This document shows, one piece after another, positions 1-6,482 of a stretch of DNA of 10,633 bases. Location: positions 1 through 10,633 of the forward strand of contig CAIXXI010000288.1 in assembly GCA_903923345.1 (NCBI GenBank), given 5' to 3'. This DNA is from an uncultured Burkholderiales bacterium (lineage in GTDB: Bacteria; Pseudomonadota; Gammaproteobacteria; Burkholderiales; Burkholderiaceae_E). The translations under genes and the position numbers were made by a program. Every line of letters begins with the position of its first letter. The first letter of the stretch is position 1. The notes under the pieces are model-generated. The model did no database searches. It was given only the letters and a program-made list of their open reading frames with translations, and had not been told where the DNA came from.

Positions 1-303
1 CAGCTCGGCGACTTCCTGCGCCGTGTGCTCGATGCCAGCGCGCTCCAGGGTGTAGGCCACCGCGCGCTGCCCGATCTCGCGATACGACGTGTGCGTGCTA
101 TGGAGCAACGCATCAATCATTGAATTTTCGAAGTGGGTACGCCGCCACCAAGTGACAAAGGCGTCAGGCCTGCCCGTCCAGCCCTTGCCCTTGAGAAACG
201 GCGTGGCCACCTCCACCAATCCGGACTGCATGTCGACCACGGTGCCGTACTGATCGAACATGCAGACCTTGATCTGCTGGCGCAAGCTCTCGATTGGAAT
301 CAT
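1..303 (-). CDS. HAD hydrolase, type II haloacid dehalogenase-like (N-terminal part only)
   Basis: This reading frame opens with ATG at 303 and stays open to the left edge, giving 101 residues; the C-terminal half lies outside the window. Near the start is VCMFDQYGTVVDMQ, which fits HAD motif I, with Asp17 as the expected nucleophile and the YGT of the haloacid-dehalogenase type II subgroup. The following stretch (WWRRTHFENSMIDALL, about residues 52-67) fits the helical cap region of that subgroup. Known family members cleave carbon-halogen bonds of short 2-haloacids through an aspartyl ester, but many relatives act on phosphate esters or other substrates, so the substrate is open. Its ATG overlaps the TGA of the MaoC-like gene as ATGA (303-300), which indicates translational coupling in one operon. 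Motifs II to IV cannot be checked here. Confidence 0.85.
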   Translation of the reverse strand, partial: MIPIESLRQQIKVCMFDQYGTVVDMQSGLVEVATPFLKGKGWTGRPDAFVTWWRRTHFENSMIDALLHSTHTSYREIGQRAVAYTLERAGIEHTAQEVAEL

Positions 304-794
304 GGACGCTTCCTCAACAGATACCGCTGCATGCCGTCCATGACGAGCTCGCGGCGTTGATTGTGGACCGTCGATTTCATCGTCAGCACACCGGTTGTTC
401 GCCCAGGCTCCAGCGCTGAGACTTCCAGTGCCGAGTACAGGGTGTCGCCGGCGTAGACGGGTGCAAGAAATCGGCTGCTTTGATCCAGAAAGGCTTTCAG
501 TGAATCGCTCACCACATGCGGGAACTGTCCAGCGCCCGCTGCGGTCTGGATAGCCACCTGAAAGCCATGAGCCAGCAGATGCGGCATGCCTCGAGCGCGG
601 CAGAACTCGACGTCATAGTGAATCGGGTGGTTATCGCCACTGGCCAATGCAAAGGCGGCAAACAGGGCTTCCGTCATGGTGCGCGAGGGCAGCACGAAGC
701 GCTCGCCCAGTGCGAAATCCTCAAACCAGCGCTGTGGGCACATTTGATGGTTAGCCGGGTCAAACGAGGACGCGGCTGATTCAGCTTGATTCAT
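300..794 (-). CDS. MaoC-like (R)-specific enoyl-CoA hydratase family protein
   Basis: The product (164 residues from the chosen start) has a single hot-dog fold hydratase domain. The hallmark ASGDNHPIHYD is at residues 51-61, with Asp54 and His59 as the expected catalytic pair, followed by PHLLAHGFQ (71-79) and the later strand RFLAPVYAGDTL (108-119). Family members hydrate trans-2-enoyl-CoA or related thioesters. The RWFEDFALGERF segment (22-33) is the usual N-terminal part of stand-alone MaoC proteins. The frame is open as far back as 959, but residues upstream of 794 do not resemble the family and would cover the divergent promoter region. ATG at 794 and ATG at 743 (147 residues) are both reasonable starts, and neither has a clear Shine-Dalgarno site. 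The stop overlaps the start of the HAD gene, so the two are probably expressed together. Confidence 0.88.
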   Translation of the reverse strand: MNQAESAASSFDPANHQMCPQRWFEDFALGERFVLPSRTMTEALFAAFALASGDNHPIHYDVEFCRARGMPHLLAHGFQVAIQTAAGAGQFPHVVSDSLKAFLDQSSRFLAPVYAGDTLYSALEVSALEPGRTTGVLTMKSTVHNQRRELVMDGMQRYLLRKRP

Positions 795-822
795 GTTGAT
801 CCAAGGCAAGCAGGAGGGGCCG

Positions 823-851
823 AGTATGCGCAGGCAATTCGGCGGCGGCAA
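823..851 (-). promoter_or_regulatory. Candidate sigma-70 promoter for the MaoC/HAD pair
   Basis: Read on the minus strand, TTGCCG (851-846) and CATACT (828-823) each match four of six bases of the -35 and -10 consensus, with a 17-base spacer. Transcription would begin near 816, about 20 bases before the ATG at 794. If correct, this excludes the longer reading frame that opens at 959. The match is moderate and could be chance. Confidence 0.3.
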
Positions 852-910
852 ACCGGTCATTCCATGGATCGCAAGACAGGCGTCACGGCTGGAGCACACC
901 TGATTCGCAG

Positions 911-919
911 TGCTATTCT
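911..919 (+). promoter_or_regulatory. Candidate extended -10 promoter for the plus-strand series
   Basis: The sequence TGCTATTCT matches the extended -10 pattern TGnTATAAT well. No good -35 hexamer sits at the expected distance, which extended -10 promoters can tolerate. Transcription would begin near 926, leaving a leader of roughly 27 bases that includes the ribosome site at 938-943. Confidence 0.35.
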
Positions 920-937
920 CGACGATCGCTTTGAAAT

Positions 938-943
938 GAGAGG
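938..943 (+). promoter_or_regulatory. Ribosome binding site for the 953 gene
   Basis: The sequence GAGAGG (with GAG at 938-940) lies nine to ten bases before the ATG at 953 and supports that start. It lies at the antisense 5' end of the over-long frame on the other strand, which further argues against a minus-strand start at 959. Confidence 0.5.
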
Positions 944-952
944 TCGCCCGCG

Positions 953-2041
953 ATGACATCAGAGCAGAGCCTGCGCGATGAGCGCGACGTCAGCGCCTAC
1001 AACGAGGCGTCTGCCTGGCGAGCGGCAGCCGACTGGCATCGCGCCTTCTTCACCGGCATCATCCTGAGCACGGTCACCCGGCGAAGTGCAACACGAGCAG
1101 CCGAGCTGGTCGAAGCGATTTTCTCAAGCCAGCGATCCGAGCGTTTTCTGCCTGGCCTCAAGAAGCTGGGCATTGATCACCTGCCAGCCGCGGTGGCTGC
1201 CGCGCAGTATCACTACCTGTCCAATGACATCGGTGGGGTGCCTGTCGAGTACATGTACGAATCCGATCGCAAGGCATGGATTCGATACCCGGTGCCGCGC
1301 TGGGCCTGGACCGGCACCGCGCTGTGCGCAATCCCCACCGAAGTGTCGCGTGCCATGCTGGCAGGCTGGCATGCGCAAAATGGGGTTTCTTTGGGTAACC
1401 CGAGGCTTGGCTTTGTCTGCACCAAGCAAGCGGTGGACGGCGATTCAGGGCTGGAGGGTTATTACTTTGAGTATGACCACGACCTCGCCCCGACTCAGCG
1501 CTTGCGATTTGCTCGCCATGAGGACGCACCCGATTTTGATCCGACAAAAGCCCCCATCCTGCCCACCACGACATGGCCGGCTCAACGGTTGGCGAAGGCC
1601 CATCGCAACTACGCCATGCAGTACATCCGGACTGCCTTGCCGGTTGCTGTGAACCTCTGGGGTGAGCATGAAGCCGGTGCCCTGCTGGGGCTGGCGGCCC
1701 GGCTGATTGGCATGCAGTTTCACCGCGAGACTGAAGCACGCCTGGGCTTTGGCACCGATCCGTCTGCAGCTGGGTTCGCGGCTTTCGCAGCGCGCCTCAT
1801 CCAGGCACAAGGCGACCACTGCGAGGTTCATGTCGCAAGGGACCATGTCCAGATGCACCAAGCAGGATGGAATCTGATGGACGACCTCGAATCGCCCCAT
1901 CCCATCGTGGCCAAAGCATTCAATGGTTTGCTTGAAGGTGCTCTGAGCTCGCACAATCATCGGCTTGCACTCGACACCGCCATCCATCGCCGTAACGGCC
2001 GATTCGAGTTTGACTGGACGATCCGCACGCAATCGCGCTGA
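953..2041 (+). CDS. Conserved-looking protein of unknown function, 362 residues
   Basis: I do not recognise this protein. It has no signal peptide and no clear transmembrane segment, so it is probably cytoplasmic. It looks like two parts: a helical N-terminal region to about residue 120, rich in Trp and Arg (AWRAAADWHR at 21-30, WIRYPVPRWAWTGTAL at 109-124), and a C-terminal half with LPVAVNLWGEHEAGALLGLAAR (229-250), then CEVHVARDHVQMHQAGW (290-306) and the closing stretch LLEGALSSHNHRLALD (326-341). The last region faintly recalls the C-terminal layout of the L-2-amino-thiazoline-4-carboxylate hydrolase-like family, but I would not assign it on this. Several His, Cys and Trp residues cluster at 289-311. 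It is the first gene of the plus-strand series, divergent from the MaoC-like gene, 30 bases before a dehydrogenase, which suggests a role in the same pathway. Confidence 0.85.
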   Translation: MTSEQSLRDERDVSAYNEASAWRAAADWHRAFFTGIILSTVTRRSATRAAELVEAIFSSQRSERFLPGLKKLGIDHLPAAVAAAQYHYLSNDIGGVPVEYMYESDRKAWIRYPVPRWAWTGTALCAIPTEVSRAMLAGWHAQNGVSLGNPRLGFVCTKQAVDGDSGLEGYYFEYDHDLAPTQRLRFARHEDAPDFDPTKAPILPTTTWPAQRLAKAHRNYAMQYIRTALPVAVNLWGEHEAGALLGLAARLIGMQFHRETEARLGFGTDPSAAGFAAFAARLIQAQGDHCEVHVARDHVQMHQAGWNLMDDLESPHPIVAKAFNGLLEGALSSHNHRLALDTAIHRRNGRFEFDWTIRTQSR

Positions 2042-2071
2042 CGGAACACCACGCCCACTGAGGAGTCTGAA

Positions 2072-2836
2072 ATGCCCCCTGCCCCGCACACCGACCGCGG
2101 CGTGATGCTGATCACCGGCGCAAGCCGCGGGATCGGCGCAGCCACGGCCCGACTGGCCGCACAACGCGGATGGTCGATTGCGCTCGTTTTCCGGGATCGT
2201 GATGTCGATGCGGCAAAGGTCGTTGCCGAGATTGAAGCGATGGGCGCACGCGCTTTGGCCATCCAGGCTGACATCGCGGTTGAGGCGCAGATCATCCGGG
2301 CCTTCGAACAGGCAGACCAACTCGGCCCACTCACCGCTCTGGTGAACAATGCCGGCATCACCGGTGGTGTTGCGCGCGTGGCCGAAATTCAATCCGGACA
2401 GCTTGAGGAGACGCTTCGAGTCAATGTCTGGGCGCCCTTCATCTGCGCGCGTGAAGCGATTCGGCGCATGTCGCGCAAGCACGGCGGGTCGGGCGGAGCC
2501 ATTGTGAATGTCGGATCGGGCGCCTCGCAACTCGGAGGACCCAACGTCTGGGTGCACTATGCCGCCTCCAAGGGCGCGCTTGACACCTTCACTGTCGGCT
2601 TGTCAAAAGAAGTTGCCGCCGAAGGCATCCGCGTGAATGCCGTGCGCCCCGGTGTGGTCGACACCGAAATTCATGCCGCACGCCCACCGGGTCAACTCGA
2701 TGAAATCGCGCGCAGCGTGCCCATGGGTCGAATTGGAACGCCTGATGACATCGCGCACACCATCGTCTGGCTGGCCAGCGATGAGGAATCGCCTTATGTC
2801 ACCGGCGCGCTGATCGATGCACGCGGCGGTCGCTGA
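2072..2836 (+). CDS. YgfF-like short-chain dehydrogenase/reductase
   Basis: This is a classical SDR of ordinary length (254 residues) and should be a soluble NAD(P)-dependent oxidoreductase. The dinucleotide-binding motif TGASRGIG is at residues 15-22, NNAG at 92-95, the structural Asn at 118, and the catalytic Tyr163 and Lys167 in YAASK, with Ser149 as the likely third residue. The stretches GGSGGAIVNVGS, YAASKGALDT, VRPGVVDTEIHA and the ending VTGALIDARGGR resemble E. coli YgfF, a member annotated as glucose-1-dehydrogenase-like but not well characterised. An aggag site at 2061-2065 lies six bases before the ATG. Cofactor choice cannot be settled here, although the Arg41-Asp42-Arg43 stretch after the second strand is compatible with NADP. 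Substrate unknown; context suggests oxidation or reduction of a hydroxyacyl or related intermediate. Confidence 0.93.
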   Translation: MPPAPHTDRGVMLITGASRGIGAATARLAAQRGWSIALVFRDRDVDAAKVVAEIEAMGARALAIQADIAVEAQIIRAFEQADQLGPLTALVNNAGITGGVARVAEIQSGQLEETLRVNVWAPFICAREAIRRMSRKHGGSGGAIVNVGSGASQLGGPNVWVHYAASKGALDTFTVGLSKEVAAEGIRVNAVRPGVVDTEIHAARPPGQLDEIARSVPMGRIGTPDDIAHTIVWLASDEESPYVTGALIDARGGR

Positions 2837-2871
2837 GCCCGGAGCCGATCCAATCCAGACGCCCCACTCTC

Positions 2872-2886
2872 GCCGGCTCAGCCGGC
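2872..2886 (+). repeat. Perfect GC-rich inverted repeat (possible small hairpin)
   Basis: GCCGGC, a three-base loop TCA, and GCCGGC again form a perfect six-pair stem in the 66-base gap before the J-domain gene. There is no T tract after it, only ttcaaa, so it is not a typical intrinsic terminator. It might dampen read-through or protect an mRNA end, or be chance in GC-rich DNA. Confidence 0.4.
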
Positions 2887-2902
2887 TTCAAAGCACTGAT
2901 CA

Positions 2903-3190
2903 ATGACTCCAGCCACATCAGACCCCTACGACATTCTGGGCGTGCCCTCCTCGGCAAGCCCAGAAGACATTCGACGCGCCTTTCGGCGCAAGGCCTCTTT
3001 CTATCACCCTGACCGTAACCCCGACCCGGACGCAGCCCGCCATTTTCGAGATGCTCAACAAGCGCATGATCTGCTGATGAACGCCGACACACGCCGTGCC
3101 CATGACGAGAAGCGCCAGAAGCATCTGCTGGACAATCCTGTCGATGCGGCCCGCAACCTCTTTGCACGCTATCTGGAGGACATCGAATGA
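2903..3190 (+). CDS. Short J-domain (DnaJ-like) co-chaperone
   Basis: The 95-residue product is almost entirely a J domain. DPYDILGVPSSASPEDIRRA (7-26) forms helix I and the start of helix II, and the invariant HPD is at residues 35-37 inside FYHPDRNPDPDAA. AARHFRDAQQAHDLL (44-58) is helix III. There is no Gly/Phe region, zinc finger or substrate-binding C-terminal domain, so it is a class III-type J protein that should stimulate an Hsp70 ATPase and obtain specificity from partners. The start is fixed by an in-frame stop at 2897-2899 and by the J domain beginning at residue 7; no clear Shine-Dalgarno precedes it. Its stop overlaps the next start as ATGA (3187-3190). The overlap suggests the next protein may be its partner, which is inference. 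Confidence 0.93.
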   Translation: MTPATSDPYDILGVPSSASPEDIRRAFRRKASFYHPDRNPDPDAARHFRDAQQAHDLLMNADTRRAHDEKRQKHLLDNPVDAARNLFARYLEDIE

Positions 3191-3720
3191 AGCTGTCACG
3201 GTACTTCGCCGAGTTGCTCGAGAACTACCATGCCGAAATCGAGGACCTTCGGCACGATTCCGAAGGGCGCGACGTCCTGCAGTCACGTCTCAAGGACAAG
3301 CGACGCGCCTTCAAGGACCTGCTGCCGATGATCGATGTGGCACCCGAGATGGTTGCTCCGGCGTTTCATCGCGCCTTTGAGTTTCCGGCCGGTCGCCTCG
3401 ACACCATTCGTGAGCTGCTCTCTCGTGAGCCCGGTGAATTTCTGCCCTGGGGGGAACTGGCGCAGGACATCACCGTTGCGGCATGGGCGCAGCCTCTGGT
3501 TCAGGCGGTCCTGGGAGAGCCCTCAGGCGAAGACTTCATGTCCATGGCGGTCGGCCTTGAATATGCGCTCGCCCATGCTGCGAATCGTGCGGCACCTGAT
3601 TCCGCCGATCATCGGTTCGATGAGGATGAGGGCGAAGGCGAGGATGCGGATTCAGACAGCGAATCGTTAGGCGAAGATTTCCTCGAGCAGCAGGGCTTCG
3701 ATCGTCGGAGCCCGAAATGA
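3187..3720 (+). CDS. Unknown acidic-tailed protein, second gene of the J-domain block
   Basis: I do not recognise this 177-residue protein. Residues 1-135 look mostly helical and soluble, with a charged opening segment (about 17-43) and a Leu/Pro/Trp-containing core (FPAGRLDTIRELLSREPGEF near 66-85). Residues 145-165 are very acidic (FDEDEGEGEDADSDSESLGE at 144-163), followed by a short basic end. There is no signal peptide or membrane segment. It overlaps the J-domain gene by four bases upstream and the next gene by four bases downstream (ATGA at both), which implies coupled translation and perhaps a fixed stoichiometry. The acidic stretch could contact a basic partner or nucleic-acid-binding surface, but nothing here shows that. 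Confidence 0.85.
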   Translation: MKLSRYFAELLENYHAEIEDLRHDSEGRDVLQSRLKDKRRAFKDLLPMIDVAPEMVAPAFHRAFEFPAGRLDTIRELLSREPGEFLPWGELAQDITVAAWAQPLVQAVLGEPSGEDFMSMAVGLEYALAHAANRAAPDSADHRFDEDEGEGEDADSDSESLGEDFLEQQGFDRRSPK

Positions 3721-4445
3721 CCCATCCGCTGGTGACCACCGTCTCAAATCTGGTCTATGAAGGGGACATCTCCAGCGCCGAACGTGCACTCGCCACCCTC
3801 GCTGACCAGGAAGGCGACTTTGCTCTTGCGCGGATCATCGAAGAGATGCCTCCCAAGGATGTCGTGGCCATCCTGCGCGAGCACGACAGCTCCAAATCCT
3901 CGATCGTCGGCGAACTGATTTCTCCGCAGCAGTTTCTGGCCGCCATCAGCCTTGAGAGTGCCTATCGGGAGCGCAATCATGATTCCCTCAAGGGCATGAT
4001 CAATGCCGTCATCTTCAACGACGACAGCCGGACCGATGAATTCATCGAGACGCTGGGCAGCTCCGAGGCGGGCGTCTCGGCGCTCGCCGACTATTTCTCC
4101 GATCGCCATGAAGAAATCGAGCACTTTTTTCGCAATGGCACCTACTCGGAATTTGATGCTGACGACTTCAGCGGAATTCCGACCGGCAATGGCGATCTCG
4201 ATTTTGGCGAACCTGATGAATCAACGCTGGCCGAGATGGTCCGTCTGCGTGAGGTTCAGGACAATGACTGGCGCGAACTCGGCTGGCGGCTTCGCTGCGA
4301 GCACTACGAGATTTTTCGTGAAGTGCTCGAAGTGCTCAGGCTGCGATACCGACAGGCACAGGCTGAGCTGCTTGCCGAGGCTGCAAAACCGTCCGATACG
4401 GCCTTGCCCGCCGAAGACGACGATGATGAGGATGATGTCCTGTGA
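3717..4445 (+). CDS. Unknown soluble protein with an MgtE N-terminal-like helical region
   Basis: The product has 242 residues. Residues about 18-85 (including FALARIIEEMPPKDVVAIL at 35-53) have the spacing of the MgtE_N superfamily helical repeat: Leu/Ile-rich helices, a Pro-containing turn before xDVVAIL, and a further Leu-rich helix. That domain also occurs in FliG-like and other soluble proteins. No CBS domain and no membrane segments are present, so this is not a magnesium channel. The middle (about 140-170) is polar and probably loop-like, residues 171-223 form a charged helical region (LREVQDNDWRELGWRLR near 177-193), and the tail at 233-240 is almost entirely Asp/Glu. Both gene ends overlap neighbours by four bases, the downstream one as GTGA (4442-4445). 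The domain call is by eye and moderate; the function is unknown. Confidence 0.85.
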   Translation: MTHPLVTTVSNLVYEGDISSAERALATLADQEGDFALARIIEEMPPKDVVAILREHDSSKSSIVGELISPQQFLAAISLESAYRERNHDSLKGMINAVIFNDDSRTDEFIETLGSSEAGVSALADYFSDRHEEIEHFFRNGTYSEFDADDFSGIPTGNGDLDFGEPDESTLAEMVRLREVQDNDWRELGWRLRCEHYEIFREVLEVLRLRYRQAQAELLAEAAKPSDTALPAEDDDDEDDVL

Positions 4446-5647
4446 GTGAACTCATTCGTCGCGATTCACGCACCCTGTTCGAGCAGGCCTGGGCCCACGG
4501 CGTGGGGTCAGGCATCATCAGCCCGGAGCAACGGGACAGCATCATCCAGGAAGGCACAAAAGCCATCCGCAAGATCGCCAGCATCCTGGGCTCGGAGAAC
4601 CTGCGGGCAGACCTGGAACGCGCCATGCTCAGCATGCTGGGGCTGGTCAACCTGCACCTGCAGAAGGTCAGTCGCGGCGATGTGCGGGTCGCCTCGCGCA
4701 TGCTCGCCGAGTACGGCCTGCTGCACCACACTCGGGGCGCATCACAATCGATCAAGCGCATCCTTGCACTGCGTGAAGGGTGTGATCCGCAACGGCTTGA
4801 TACAGAGCAGAAGCGCCGGTTCGAAGAGGAAGTGGTGTCCTCCTGGGCACGTTACAGCTTCGATGAATTTCAGGCTCAGGAGGCTGAGGCCAATCAAGCG
4901 CATGCCCGGCGCACGGCGGCGGCGGCACTCTCGACTGCACTGGGTCCGGGTGGACCCGACGACTACCATGAGCCCGAGCAGGTGATCATGACGGCGCTGC
5001 TGATCATCGGCTATCACCGCAAGAAGGCTTGGCTTCGATCGCAACAGGAATTCGAGAAACTGCTCGAAGCCATCCGCAAATCACCGGCTCGACTGTCCCG
5101 GCTGCCAAAGGACTTGCCAGCAGGCCATGAAGAGGTGATTACCAGCGTGTGGTCCGAGCATGCCGAGCAACTGGCCGCACTCATCCTCGATGAGGGCACG
5201 CCCTTGCATGTGTTGGCCGCGGGCGATCCCAGCATCAACCGCCTGCACGACCTGCTGGTTCTGCCCGAGGACGCTCTCGGTGAAGTCGATGATCACGAGT
5301 CGCAGACCACCGCGCATTGGAAAAAGCTCACACGTGGCACGAGCGATGAGGCAAAGCTGCTGACTATCATGTTGCAAGGTGTCCTCGGTCTGACTGAAAA
5401 AACACCCTGGAGCCTCAAGACGGCCATCCGTCTGCTAGAAACCGATCTGCTCACACGCCCTCCATCGCATCTCATCCGCAACTGGCTGCACGCCAACGCA
5501 CCGCACCAGAATCAGTCCGATCTGCATGAATTGTGGAACGACTTCTGGGACGAACGCGAAGACGGGCTGCATGACGACACCAGTGCCGACGACTATCGAA
5601 GCTTCTGCACGAACTGGTTTCCGATGCGTGCCCCCCGATCCAGCTGA
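4442..5647 (+). CDS. Unknown 401-residue helical protein, last gene of the J-domain block
   Basis: I do not recognise this protein. The start is GTG at 4442, overlapping the previous stop as GTGA; this choice keeps the four-base coupling seen at the other junctions of the block. The N-terminal third (LFEQAWAHGVGSGIISPEQR at 12-31, then a helix-rich run to about 110 with SRMLAEYGLLHHTRGAS) looks like a compact helical domain. A charged, Ala-rich stretch follows (about 120-165), then another helical region from about 176 to 350 containing MTALLIIGYHRKKAWLR (183-199). That hydrophobic run is too short and too charged to be a convincing membrane segment. The C-terminus is Trp/Asp rich (LWNDFWDEREDG at 364-375). 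No catalytic motif stands out. It ends 15 bases before the second dehydrogenase, so the block is probably transcribed with the catabolic genes. Confidence 0.85.
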   Translation: MSELIRRDSRTLFEQAWAHGVGSGIISPEQRDSIIQEGTKAIRKIASILGSENLRADLERAMLSMLGLVNLHLQKVSRGDVRVASRMLAEYGLLHHTRGASQSIKRILALREGCDPQRLDTEQKRRFEEEVVSSWARYSFDEFQAQEAEANQAHARRTAAAALSTALGPGGPDDYHEPEQVIMTALLIIGYHRKKAWLRSQQEFEKLLEAIRKSPARLSRLPKDLPAGHEEVITSVWSEHAEQLAALILDEGTPLHVLAAGDPSINRLHDLLVLPEDALGEVDDHESQTTAHWKKLTRGTSDEAKLLTIMLQGVLGLTEKTPWSLKTAIRLLETDLLTRPPSHLIRNWLHANAPHQNQSDLHELWNDFWDEREDGLHDDTSADDYRSFCTNWFPMRAPRSS

Positions 5648-5662
5648 AGCGAAGGACATCTC

Positions 5663-6469
5663 ATGCAAGCACCCAATGATCCAAGGCCAGGCCGACTGCA
5701 CGAGACAGTCGCCCTGATCACCGGCGCAAGCCGTGGCATCGGCGAAGCGATCGCACACGCGTATGCCCGCGAAGGAGCCACCGTCTGCCTGGCTGCGACC
5801 AATCGATCGAAGCTCGATGCCGTTCAGGCTTCGCTCGGCTTGGCAGCCGATAAAACCATGGTGATCGAACTGGACGTCACTGATCGAACAGCCTGCTTTG
5901 CCGCGATCGATGCGGTACAGACCCGGTTCGGTCGACTCGACACGCTGGTCAACAACGCCGGCGTCTATCAGTCAAAGACCTTCATCGAGTATGAACCGCA
6001 GGATTTTCAGCGGCTGCTTGATGTGAATCTGTTTGGCGTCATTCACCTGACTCAAGCGGCTCTGCCAGGCATGCAGACGCGTGGTCGTGGCCGCATCGTC
6101 AACATCGCCTCGACCGCTGGGAAATGGGGCTCTCGCAACCAGAGTGCCTACAACGTCAGCAAACATGCCGTGGTTGGCCTGACACGGTGCGTGGCCATGG
6201 AAACCGCCGCATCCGGCGTCACCGTGAATGCCATCTGTCCCGGCTTCATACAGACCGACATGGTCGAAACCCTGAAGGCCGGGTACGCGGCAATCGGCGG
6301 TCCGGAGCATGGCGAAGCGGTGGTCAAGGCCGCTCTGGCGCGGGTCCCGATGGGTCGGGTGCTCGCCCCTTCCGAAGTCGCCGAACTCGCGGTGTATCTC
6401 GGCTCGAAGGAGTCGGCCGGCATGACCGGTCAATCGCTGCTGCTCGATGGCGGCATGCTGATGTGCTGA
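5663..6469 (+). CDS. Short-chain dehydrogenase/reductase (FabG / 3-hydroxybutyrate dehydrogenase-like)
   Basis: A classical SDR of 268 residues, slightly long because of an N-terminal lead before the first strand. TGASRGIG is at residues 20-27, DVTD at 71-74, NNAG at 97-100, structural Asn122, and the catalytic set Ser150, Tyr163, Lys167 (YNVSK) has normal spacing. The later stretch AICPGFIQTDMVE and the TGQSLLLDGG ending are usual for the FabG/3-hydroxyacyl dehydrogenase group. It should be a soluble NAD(P)-dependent oxidoreductase of a hydroxy or oxo intermediate; substrate unknown. An aagga site at 5652-5656 lies six bases before the ATG. It differs clearly from the 2072 dehydrogenase, so the two are not recent duplicates. 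It sits between the J-domain block and the pxp genes, with 15- and 13-base gaps. Confidence 0.93.
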   Translation: MQAPNDPRPGRLHETVALITGASRGIGEAIAHAYAREGATVCLAATNRSKLDAVQASLGLAADKTMVIELDVTDRTACFAAIDAVQTRFGRLDTLVNNAGVYQSKTFIEYEPQDFQRLLDVNLFGVIHLTQAALPGMQTRGRGRIVNIASTAGKWGSRNQSAYNVSKHAVVGLTRCVAMETAASGVTVNAICPGFIQTDMVETLKAGYAAIGGPEHGEAVVKAALARVPMGRVLAPSEVAELAVYLGSKESAGMTGQSLLLDGGMLMC

Positions 6470-6482
6470 TTCTCGCGCTTCC

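Larger units (their letters stand above)
795..952. promoter_or_regulatory. Divergent intergenic promoter region
   Basis: This stretch separates the minus-strand MaoC/HAD pair from the plus-strand gene series, so it should carry outward-facing promoters for both. Candidate elements on each strand are listed separately. I found no long inverted repeat that would clearly mark an operator; the short palindrome tccatgga at 861-868 lies between the two candidate promoters but is too short to carry weight. No regulator gene is visible in the window. Confidence 0.6.

Noticed and set aside
133..360. A 75-codon plus-strand frame at the left end
   Set aside because: It is antisense to the HAD-like gene, whose motif I is clear, and runs into the MaoC-like gene.
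516..779. An 87-codon plus-strand frame
   Set aside because: It is antisense to the MaoC-like gene with its catalytic Asp-His motif.
1445..2557. A 370-codon open frame on the minus strand
   Set aside because: It lies antisense to two well-supported plus-strand genes, including an SDR with all catalytic motifs, and its translation shows no recognisable domain. It is a shadow of GC-rich coding sequence.
2872..2886. Intrinsic transcription terminator
   Set aside because: The stem is only six pairs and no T tract follows, so I list it as an inverted repeat only.
3717..4445. Magnesium transporter MgtE
   Set aside because: Only a resemblance to the N-terminal helical domain is seen. There are no CBS domains and no membrane segments, so transport is not supported.
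2072..6469. Duplication of the two SDR genes flanking the J-domain block, as if by composite transposition
   Set aside because: The two proteins belong to different SDR subgroups and share only the general family motifs; no direct or inverted repeats were seen at their edges.
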